Shown here: piece by piece, positions 16,282-22,977 of the stretch
How positions within the stretch are numbered: position 1 is the first letter of the stretch
Layout of the letters: each line of letters opens with the position of its first letter
Source of the DNA: CALCMJ01 sp964475415
GTDB taxonomy: Bacteria; Bacteroidota; Bacteroidia; Chitinophagales; Saprospiraceae
Assembly: GCA_964475415.1 (NCBI GenBank)
Contig: CAYYWZ010000059.1
Coordinates: 1-25,232 of the forward strand
Direction: 5' to 3'
Length of the DNA: 25,232 nt
Position numbers and translations under genes: made by a program
Notes under the pieces: generated by a model
What the model was told of the DNA's origin: nothing
What the model saw: only the letters and a program-made list of their open reading frames with translations
Databases searched by the model: none

Positions 16282-16557
16282 ATGGAAAACTTAAGTACAA
16301 CTCTAAAAAGTATCCCCGAAAGCAAAGGTTCAGAATTACATATCCTGGCAGGAATAAAGAAAAATCGTTTCATTATTCTGACTTTAAGCCTAAGTGTAAT
16401 TTTATTTATTATCAGTAAATCCTATATAACTTTAGCACTTATCCCTACTGCCTATGCAGTTCGGTTTACTTATAAGTTATTTAAAGAAAAGATAAATCCT
16501 GAATATGAAATCACTATGGAGGAAATAATAGCAGATCTAGAAAATGGGTTTAGATAA
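16282..16557 (+). CDS. Small membrane protein of unknown function
   Basis: 91 residues: a polar N-terminus (about 1-29, containing SKGSELHILAGIKKNR), one strongly hydrophobic segment (about 30-45) and a second, weaker one (49-64). A basic and then acidic cytoplasmic tail follows (KLFKEKINPEYEITMEEIIADLENGFR). No family recognised. The tail resembles a short amphipathic docking helix. It ends only 4 bases from the stop of the converging lipoprotein gene, an unusually tight tail-to-tail arrangement with no room for a terminator. The coding status rests on the clean start, topology and fit between neighbours. Confidence 0.6.
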   Translation: MENLSTTLKSIPESKGSELHILAGIKKNRFIILTLSLSVILFIISKSYITLALIPTAYAVRFTYKLFKEKINPEYEITMEEIIADLENGFR

Positions 16558-16561
16558 GTTT

Positions 16562-17281
16562 CTATTCCCTGATTTCTTTAAGTTCAAATCTAAACGGAAA
16601 ATCTTGTTCTTCTCCTAGTACCGTAATCACTAGTCTGGCTTCTCGTAATTCAGTTCTTCTAGGAAATAAGATATCTACGCTAAGTTTATCATCTGGCCCA
16701 ACCATTTCTGCGTCAATTACCCAGTCATATATATAGTCAATCTCATCTTCTACAGAACCTGACATAAAATCAAATTCTCTTCTTGATTCTAATATATATA
16801 ACGAAGTCTCAGCTCCATATGAGATCCCATTCAAAGTATTGAACAGCCCACCTCCTCCAGCAAATGATAACAAGTTAAGTCCGCCCAAAACCATATTGCC
16901 GATCGTCTCGCGTTTCTTTTGTTTATTTATTTCATCCTTAGTCGATTCTAGATAAGCTATCTCTTCATACTTATCTAAAGGATATATTTTCTGTGCAGTA
17001 CTATAGTCTACTAGGTATATCTCCTCAGAAGAAATCAAAATGCTATCCTGAGATAAATTTTCGAAATCCAACTGAAAAATAGTATAGCTTATCGCATCTC
17101 CTGCAAAGGCAGTCTTTATAGTATACAACTCATGATCTTGTTCTGAGACCATCATATTATCTTCATCCGCATAAGAAATGTCTACTGGTGCACCATCTAT
17201 CACATAGAAAGAACTCCTAGAACAACTAAGGATGCTCATGACAATACAAAAGAATAAAAATCTAGACTTATAACTTTGCAT
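16562..17281 (-). CDS. Lipoprotein of unknown function
   Basis: Signal peptide with lipobox ILSC (Cys 20 following MQSYKSRFLFFCIVMS), then a 220-residue exported body. The middle contains a Lys/Glu-rich helix (TKDEINKQKKRETIGN, about 113-128) followed by a glycine-rich hydrophobic stretch (MVLGGLNLLSFAGGGG, about 129-145) that could insert into or lie on a membrane. Beta-rich segments occupy both ends, with VDILFPRR near 202. There are no enzyme motifs and no family I recognise. It is divergent from the patatin gene with 114 bases between starts, so the two may share a control region. Function unknown. Confidence 0.7.
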   Translation of the reverse strand: MQSYKSRFLFFCIVMSILSCSRSSFYVIDGAPVDISYADEDNMMVSEQDHELYTIKTAFAGDAISYTIFQLDFENLSQDSILISSEEIYLVDYSTAQKIYPLDKYEEIAYLESTKDEINKQKKRETIGNMVLGGLNLLSFAGGGGLFNTLNGISYGAETSLYILESRREFDFMSGSVEDEIDYIYDWVIDAEMVGPDDKLSVDILFPRRTELREARLVITVLGEEQDFPFRFELKEIRE

Positions 17282-17395
17282 AGAAAAAAATCTAGATACA
17301 AATTAGCACAGAAATTTATATTTTTCACGGGTTTAACACAACTTTAAAAATGCGGCCTGAGCTAATCGCCTATAATTCTTTAGTTTTACAACTAG

Positions 17396-18250
17396 ATGGA
17401 AAAAGAAAAAAACAGCTGTATTATTGTAGAAGGAGGAGGCTTCAAGACTGGATTCACATCAGGCATACTTGATGGGCTTATTATGAGCAAACACGATCCA
17501 TTTACACATTATATAGGCATATCTGGAGGCGCAGTTGCCTTGTCCTATTTCCTCAGTAAGCAATACAGATATTGTATATCTGCCATGAAAATCTTATCAA
17601 AAGATCAGGCCTTTATGAACTATAGAAGAACTTTTGGAAAACAGGGTTACATGGATATAGATTTTCTATCTAAGGTGGCAATGGAAAAAGTACCTTTCGA
17701 TATTAAGAAAGCCATAGCAGAAAATGAAAATTGCAAAGTACATTTTGTAGCTACCAATAGACTGACTGGAGAACCTGCTTACCTTTGTCCGACGGAAGAA
17801 AATTGGCTAGATATCGTTATCGCTTCCTGCACACTCCCTTTTGTAACTAAAGGCAAGCACTTAATAAATGATAATGAATATTTTGATGGAGGCTGGAGTG
17901 ATCCACTACCTGTAAAGTGGGCCTACGAACAAGGCAATAAAAATATCTTAGTTGTCAGAACTTGGCCTAAAGACCAAAGATCCTCTCAAAGTTGGTCGGA
18001 TTATTTCGGATCTATATATTTCAATTCCACACCTCAGCTAAGCAATGCATTTGCAAACTGTTACAAAAGATACAATGAAGGCTTAGACTTTATCAAAAAC
18101 CCTCCTTCAGATCTTACCATCAAAGAGATAAATCCTCATAAACTTCTCAAAAGCGGAACTTACAGTTATTCTAACAAGACTATTATGAGCGACTACCGGT
18201 ATGGCTTAGACAAGGCCCTTATGTATGTGAATGAATTAGGGAATTCATGA
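17396..18250 (+). CDS. Patatin-like phospholipase (YjjU-like)
   Basis: Ser-Asp lipid acyl hydrolase. Seen: the oxyanion-hole motif VEGGGFKTG (residues 11-19), the nucleophile elbow GISGG (41-45, Ser 43), and the catalytic aspartate in DGGWSDP (164-170). No signal peptide is present, so it acts in the cytoplasm or on the inner face of the membrane. The order and spacing of motifs, with GYMDIDFL after about residue 84, resemble the E. coli YjjU group of patatins rather than type-V secreted patatins. It is followed after 28 bases by the TetR gene and may share a transcript with it. The lipid substrate is not predictable. Confidence 0.9.
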   Translation: MEKEKNSCIIVEGGGFKTGFTSGILDGLIMSKHDPFTHYIGISGGAVALSYFLSKQYRYCISAMKILSKDQAFMNYRRTFGKQGYMDIDFLSKVAMEKVPFDIKKAIAENENCKVHFVATNRLTGEPAYLCPTEENWLDIVIASCTLPFVTKGKHLINDNEYFDGGWSDPLPVKWAYEQGNKNILVVRTWPKDQRSSQSWSDYFGSIYFNSTPQLSNAFANCYKRYNEGLDFIKNPPSDLTIKEINPHKLLKSGTYSYSNKTIMSDYRYGLDKALMYVNELGNS

Positions 18251-18278
18251 AAAAATATCTTTACTTTGCTTTTATCTA

Positions 18279-18851
18279 ATGAAAAATCTAAACAGGAAAG
18301 AATCAATTCTAGCAACGGCGGCTAAATTATTTAGTGAAAAAGGATTTACCGCAGTGTCCATGAGAGATCTTGCAGAAGAACTCGGCATCAAAGCGGCAAG
18401 TCTCTATAACCATATCAGTTCTAAACAAGAAATTTTATCTCTTAATATCATATATCTTGCCGAGCAGTTTACATCTGGCATGAATACCATAGCCTCTTCT
18501 AAGATTAACTCTATAGAAAAACTGAACAAGCTGATAGAGTTACATGTCGATATAACGCTTAAGAATATACATCTTTTATCTTCTATGAATAATGATTGGA
18601 TGCACTTAGAAGAACCTGAACTTTCTTACTTTCTAGATATGAGAAATGGATACGAAAACAACTTTAGAAAAATCATAAAAAAAGGTATCAGGAATAAAGA
18701 ACTCGTATCCCTTAATCCAGAAGTGATTCTCTTTTCCATACTTTCTACCCTGAGAAATCTCTATGCGTGGAACTCAGAAAAACATATTGATGATAGCGAA
18801 AAGCTAGCAGAAGAGATGAAAAATATCTTATTGAACGGAATTACTAAATAG
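18279..18851 (+). CDS. TetR-family transcriptional regulator, probably of the phenylacetate genes
   Basis: 190 residues. Residues 6-52 form the TetR helix-turn-helix: RKESILATAAKLFSEKGF, then SMRDLAEELGIKAASLYNHISSKQEIL. The remaining helices form an effector-binding pocket without a recognisable ligand signature. The gene lies upstream of the thiolase/PaaZ/E1 operon, separated by a 402-base region that contains a 22-bp palindrome at 19104-19125, a good TetR operator. In Thermus, PaaR, also TetR-type, represses phenylacetate genes and is released by phenylacetyl-CoA. By position this protein is the likely equivalent, but homology to PaaR itself has not been shown. It could be co-transcribed with the patatin gene 28 bases upstream. 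Confidence 0.85.
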   Translation: MKNLNRKESILATAAKLFSEKGFTAVSMRDLAEELGIKAASLYNHISSKQEILSLNIIYLAEQFTSGMNTIASSKINSIEKLNKLIELHVDITLKNIHLLSSMNNDWMHLEEPELSYFLDMRNGYENNFRKIIKKGIRNKELVSLNPEVILFSILSTLRNLYAWNSEKHIDDSEKLAEEMKNILLNGITK

Positions 18852-18860
18852 TTTTATAAT

Positions 18861-18980
18861 GAGGGTGTGTCCTTCGTTCTGCTGCACCCTATATGCTCAT
18901 CACCTCAGGCCGCAGTCTTACAAGCGCGCTGTTCGCTTGGTCCCCTCCATACCCACTATTCCTAGTCACGGACTGCTCAC
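18861..18980. repeat. GC-rich structured element, possible non-autonomous repeat or ncRNA
   Basis: This 120-base segment is 57% G+C (68 of 120 counted), against a clearly AT-rich background, and has no credible frame. It folds on paper into separate stems: AGGGTG/CACCCT (18862-18867 with 18885-18890), CAAGCG/CGCTTG (18921-18926 with 18934-18939) and an outer GCAGTC/GACTGC (18912-18917 with 18971-18976) enclosing the second. GC-rich, stem-forming intergenic sequences of this type recur as dispersed elements in many Bacteroidota genomes, as I recall. It lies directly after the TetR stop, 10 bases away, and might also act in termination. Which strand is transcribed, if any, cannot be told. Confidence 0.5.
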
Positions 18981-19103
18981 TATATAATCGTAGAACTTAT
19001 TCGATAAGATAGGAGAACGTTCGCTCTTTCCAGGTTGCTCACACAATATTTACAACTATGATAATTAGATATATAACACAAGAGGAGAGGATTAATATTT
19101 ACA

Positions 19104-19125
19104 TAAACTAACAAATGTTAGTTTA
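19104..19125. promoter_or_regulatory. 22-bp palindrome, candidate TetR operator
   Basis: Perfect inverted repeat with half-site TAAACTAACA, a two-base AA centre, and the exact reverse complement on the right. Length and symmetry match TetR-family operators, and the ACTAAC/GTTAGT core is a commonly seen type. It lies between the TetR gene and its presumed target, 128 bases before the thiolase start, and directly abuts a possible -33 box, so bound repressor would block the promoter. Confidence 0.72.
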
Positions 19126-19127
19126 GA

Positions 19128-19159
19128 TTTGCTTTAACAGTAATTGTTCGCTATTTTTA
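19128..19159 (+). promoter_or_regulatory. Candidate promoter of the thiolase-paaZ-E1 operon
   Basis: TTTG (19128-19131) is followed after 20 bases by TATTTTTA (19152-19159), one mismatch from TAnnTTTG. The spacing fits the Bacteroidota sigma factor. A second possible pair lies further on (TTTG 19170-19173 with TATTTTTTTTG at 19193-19203), so the exact start site is uncertain. Confidence 0.35.
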
Positions 19160-19253
19160 TCAGATTCCTTTTGACATTTGCGACGTTACCTGTATTTTTT
19201 TTGGCATAAGGAAGATGTACTTTAATCGATAATTTAAATACTAAATCCAACGA

Positions 19254-20459
19254 ATGGATGCATATATAATAGACGGCATAAGAACACCTATCGGTAAATT
19301 TACCGGCACCCTCTCTTCTATAAGAACAGATGACTTAGGTGCAATCGTAATCCGAGAAGTTACTAATAGAAATACTACTATTCCCCTTGAAGCCTATGAC
19401 GATGTAATCATGGGTTGCGCTAACCAAGCAGGAGAAGATAACAGGAATGTTGCAAGAATGAGCTTGTTGCTTGCTGGACTTCCTTATTCCGTTCCAGGCG
19501 AAACGGTCAATAGGTTATGCTCGTCAGGATTATCATCTATTATACATGCTAATAGAGCAATCAAAGCTGGTGACGGCGATCTATTTATTGCTGGAGGTAT
19601 AGAACATATGACAAGAGGCCCTTGGGTTATATCTAAAGTTTCTAAAGCATACGGAAGAGACGCTAAGATGCATGATAGCAGTTTCGGATGGAGGTTTGTA
19701 AATCCGAAAATGCATGAAGCTTATGGAACAGATGGCATGGGAGTTACGGCGGAAAATCTATTTGACAAATACCAGATCTCTAGAACCGATCAAGATCAGT
19801 TTGCAGCATGGTCGCAACAGAAAGCTGCCAAGGCACAATCATCAGGAAGACTGGCCAAGGAAATTGTTTCTGTAGAAATACCTCAGCGAAAAAAAGACCC
19901 TATTATATTTTCGGAAGATGAATTTATAAGAGGAGGAACTACTGCGGAGATTCTAGCTAAACTTAGACCAGCCTTTAGAAAAGAAGGTGGAACAGTAACG
20001 GCAGGAAATGCATCTGGCCTTAACGACGGAGCAGCTGCAACTATCATAGCTTCTGATGCTGCTGTAAAAAAATATAATCTCAAACCTATGGCTAAGATTC
20101 TCAGTTCAGCAGTAGTAGGAGTAGAGCCTAGGATTATGGGTATAGGTCCTGTCACGGCATCTAATAAGGCATTAGAAAAAGCTGGCCTAACGATGGATCA
20201 GATAGATGTCATAGAGCTTAATGAAGCCTTTGCGGTACAAGCACTTGCCTGTATAAGAGCATGGGGACTAGAAGATAATGATCCTAGAATAAATCCCAAT
20301 GGTGGAGCCATAGCTATAGGTCATCCACTAGGCGCCACAGGTGCTAGGATGGCGCTATCGGCAGCTTTAGAATTAAATCTACAAAATAAAAAATATGCAC
20401 TTATAACTATGTGTGTAGGTGTCGGGCAAGGATATGCCGCTATAATAGAACGTGTATAA
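19254..20459 (+). CDS. paaJ: Acetyl-CoA acyltransferase of the PaaJ/PcaF type
   Basis: Thiolase that cleaves a 3-oxoacyl-CoA with CoA, expected to act on 3-oxoadipyl-CoA and 3-oxo-5,6-didehydrosuberyl-CoA. Seen: the acyl-accepting Cys 89 in VNRLCSSGLSS, NEAF (323-326), His 357 in GHPLGATGAR, and the proton-shuttle Cys 387 in CVGVGQG. The early stretch MGCANQAGEDNRNVARM is characteristic of the PcaF/PaaJ subgroup, and the full length (401) is normal. The ATG at 19254 leads straight into MDAYIIDGIRTPIG, the standard thiolase opening. It heads a tight run: PaaZ follows after 24 bases, and E1 after 4 more. Neighbouring paaZ supports phenylacetate catabolism rather than generic beta-oxidation. A pcaF role in beta-ketoadipate degradation is the main alternative. 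Confidence 0.88.
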   Translation: MDAYIIDGIRTPIGKFTGTLSSIRTDDLGAIVIREVTNRNTTIPLEAYDDVIMGCANQAGEDNRNVARMSLLLAGLPYSVPGETVNRLCSSGLSSIIHANRAIKAGDGDLFIAGGIEHMTRGPWVISKVSKAYGRDAKMHDSSFGWRFVNPKMHEAYGTDGMGVTAENLFDKYQISRTDQDQFAAWSQQKAAKAQSSGRLAKEIVSVEIPQRKKDPIIFSEDEFIRGGTTAEILAKLRPAFRKEGGTVTAGNASGLNDGAAATIIASDAAVKKYNLKPMAKILSSAVVGVEPRIMGIGPVTASNKALEKAGLTMDQIDVIELNEAFAVQALACIRAWGLEDNDPRINPNGGAIAIGHPLGATGARMALSAALELNLQNKKYALITMCVGVGQGYAAIIERV

Positions 20460-20483
20460 ATTCATAGCTACAAAATCTTGAAA

Positions 20484-22973
20484 ATGAAATTAGGAAATTA
20501 TGTAATGGGTAACTGGGTAGAAGGAGATGGAGATGGCGCTCAGTTATACAATGCCGTAACCGGGGATGTTGTTGCAACTGCTACAGCTAAGGGGTTAGAT
20601 CTACCTAAAGTATTGAAATACGGACGTGACAAAGGAAGCCGTGCGCTAAGAAAAATGACTTTCCAAGAAAGAGGTAATATGCTTAAAAAGCTGGCCCTCT
20701 ACTTAACCAAAAGGAAAGAACAATTTTATGATGTGAGTTATCGAACGGGGGCAACTAGAGCAGATAGCTGGGTAGATATAGAAGGTGGTTTTGGTAATCT
20801 TTTTGCCAATGCGTCCCTCAGAAAAAACTTCGCTAACCAGACCTACCATGTTGATGGCGATGCAATAGATCTTTCTAGAGGTGGAGATTTTATGGGACAT
20901 CATATTATGGTACCTAAGAGAGGTGTTGCTATACATATCAACGCCTATAATTTTCCAGTCTGGGGCATGTTCGAAAAATGTGCTGTCAACTGGATGGCTG
21001 GTGTTGCTGCAGTTGTAAAACCTGCAACTGCTACTTCTTTTCTCACAGAAGCAGTAGTAAGAGAGGTCATCACTTCCGGCATATTACCAGAGGGAGCCTT
21101 ACAATTATTATGTGGTTCGGCGCGTACCATACTAGATGGTGTCGACTCACAAGATGTGGTTACCTTTACGGGCTCAGCAACTACAGGAAGAATGCTGAAG
21201 GCACATTCTAGAATTATAGAAGAAGCTGTACCCTTCAACATGGAGGCAGATTCTCTTAATGCATCAGTGCTTGCACCTGATGCGGTACCTGGATCGCCGG
21301 AGTTCGATCTGTTTATCAAGGAGGTAAGAAAAGAAATGACAACTAAGTGTGGTCAGAAATGTACTGCTATACGTAGGATCATTGTTCCAGAAAAACTAGT
21401 AGAAGATGTTCAAATATACTTAGGCAAAGCATTAGCAAAAGTTGCTATCGGAAACCCTACATCTAAGGGTGTAAGGATGGGTGCACTAGCAAGTAAAGAT
21501 CAGGTAGAAGAAGTGACAGCTCAGGTAAAAAAACTGACAGAGACCGCGGAAATGGTATATGGAAGTATGGACAAAATAGATCTTATAGATGCAGATTTTG
21601 ACAAAGGTGCTTTCCTTAGTCCGATGGTTCTTTTAGAAAAAGATCCTTTTAAAAATACTGCTGTCCATGAGCTAGAAGCCTTCGGACCAGTAAGTACTAT
21701 TATGCCCTATGATACTATAGAAGATGCTGTTGCATTGACACATCTTGGCAAGGGTTCTCTAGTATGTAGTATTGCAACCTTCGATGATGATACAGCGAGA
21801 GATTTTACTTTAGAAGCAGCTACTCACCACGGCAGAATATTAGTTATTAACAGAGAGATGGCAAAATATAGTACAGGACATGGATCGCCTCTACCCTACC
21901 TTGTCCACGGTGGACCGGGCAGAGCTGGTGGTGGAGAAGAAATGGGCGGCATGAGAGGTATAAAACATTATATGCAACGATGCGCTATCCAAGGTACACC
22001 TACTACTTTATCCAAAATAACTGGAATCTATCAGCCCGGAGGGAAAGTTGTCGAAGCAGAAAAACATCCATTCAAATATCATTTTGAAGATATACAACCT
22101 GGCATGTCATTGCTTACACATAAAAGAACAATTACAGATTCTGATATCCAAAATTTCGCTAATCTGAGTTGGGATGTATTTTATGCTCATACGGATATCA
22201 CTTCCCTAGAAGGAACCATATTCGAAAAGCGTGCAGCCCATGGCTACTTTTTATTATCTGCCGCAGCAGGATTATTTGTCAACCCAGCAAAAGGACCAGT
22301 AGGAGCAAATTATGGTTTAGATACTTGCAGATTTATACGACCTATCTATCATAATGACACCATACAAGTAAGACTTACATGTAAGGAAAAAGTAGAAAGA
22401 GACAGCAGAGGGAAGGAACATCCATGTGGTGTTGTAAAGTGGTATGAAGAGATTTTTGATCAAGACAATGAGTTAGTGGCGACAGCTGTTATCCTTACCT
22501 TGGTAAGCAAGAAGAGTCCATTTATGGAAGCTACTAGAGAAAATATACATGAAAAAGTAGAAGCCCTTACCGCAGATACAAAAGCGCAATGGGGTCATAT
22601 GACAGCACAACATTTGCTAGAGCACTTTGAGTATTTTTTTAAATTAGGGCTAGGTGAAATAAAAACTGAAATCCTAACACCAGAAGATCGCTTAGAGAAA
22701 TTTCAGGATAGTTTATGGAACTACAAAGCTATGCCTAAAAACTTCGAACATCCCTTGCTCAAAAAAGGAGAAGTGGAAGACCTTGTTCATAGCAGTTTTG
22801 AAGATGCAAAAAAAGCATTCTGGGAAGCTTATGATAAAGCAGAAAATTTTTACAAAGAAAATCCAGAAGGAAAATTACTTAACCCTATGTTCGGGATGTT
22901 AGATAAGTACGAATGGAAACTAATGAACAACAAACATTTTACACACCACTTCCAGCAATTCGGATTAATGTGA
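20484..22973 (+). CDS. paaZ: Phenylacetate degradation protein PaaZ with an extra C-terminal DinB-like domain
   Basis: Residue numbers count from a TTG six bases upstream (20478); subtract 2 for this ATG. Bifunctional enzyme: an enoyl-CoA-hydratase-like (MaoC) domain opens oxepin-CoA and an aldehyde dehydrogenase domain oxidises the resulting aldehyde. Dehydrogenase part (1-515): INAYNFPVWGM, MEADSLN (Glu 256) and KCGQKCTAIRR (Cys 295), the same positions as the catalytic Glu and Cys of E. coli PaaZ. Hydratase part (about 535-680): Asp 566 and His 571 in WDVFYAHTD, equal to the E. coli pair. E. coli PaaZ ends at 681 residues; here about 150 residues follow (682-831), with WGHMTAQHLLEHF (705-717) and NKHFTHHFQQFGL (818-830), which resembles the DinB/DUF1569 four-helix fold with His metal ligands. 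ATG is preferred because the N-terminus then lines up with E. coli PaaZ. It lies 4 bases before the E1 gene. Confidence 0.9.
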   Translation: MKLGNYVMGNWVEGDGDGAQLYNAVTGDVVATATAKGLDLPKVLKYGRDKGSRALRKMTFQERGNMLKKLALYLTKRKEQFYDVSYRTGATRADSWVDIEGGFGNLFANASLRKNFANQTYHVDGDAIDLSRGGDFMGHHIMVPKRGVAIHINAYNFPVWGMFEKCAVNWMAGVAAVVKPATATSFLTEAVVREVITSGILPEGALQLLCGSARTILDGVDSQDVVTFTGSATTGRMLKAHSRIIEEAVPFNMEADSLNASVLAPDAVPGSPEFDLFIKEVRKEMTTKCGQKCTAIRRIIVPEKLVEDVQIYLGKALAKVAIGNPTSKGVRMGALASKDQVEEVTAQVKKLTETAEMVYGSMDKIDLIDADFDKGAFLSPMVLLEKDPFKNTAVHELEAFGPVSTIMPYDTIEDAVALTHLGKGSLVCSIATFDDDTARDFTLEAATHHGRILVINREMAKYSTGHGSPLPYLVHGGPGRAGGGEEMGGMRGIKHYMQRCAIQGTPTTLSKITGIYQPGGKVVEAEKHPFKYHFEDIQPGMSLLTHKRTITDSDIQNFANLSWDVFYAHTDITSLEGTIFEKRAAHGYFLLSAAAGLFVNPAKGPVGANYGLDTCRFIRPIYHNDTIQVRLTCKEKVERDSRGKEHPCGVVKWYEEIFDQDNELVATAVILTLVSKKSPFMEATRENIHEKVEALTADTKAQWGHMTAQHLLEHFEYFFKLGLGEIKTEILTPEDRLEKFQDSLWNYKAMPKNFEHPLLKKGEVEDLVHSSFEDAKKAFWEAYDKAENFYKENPEGKLLNPMFGMLDKYEWKLMNNKHFTHHFQQFGLM

Positions 22974-22977
22974 TATT

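Noticed and set aside
19214..19231. Five-codon frame with an AAGGAAG site before the thiolase gene, as a leader peptide
   Set aside because: Too short, no regulatory codon bias and no alternative hairpins nearby to suggest attenuation.
20478..20483. TTG at 20478 as the paaZ start
   Set aside because: The ATG six bases later matches the N-terminus of E. coli PaaZ and is the stronger start codon.
20945..21319. 124-codon minus-strand frame inside paaZ
   Set aside because: Lies antisense to the conserved aldehyde dehydrogenase core, which explains the open frame.
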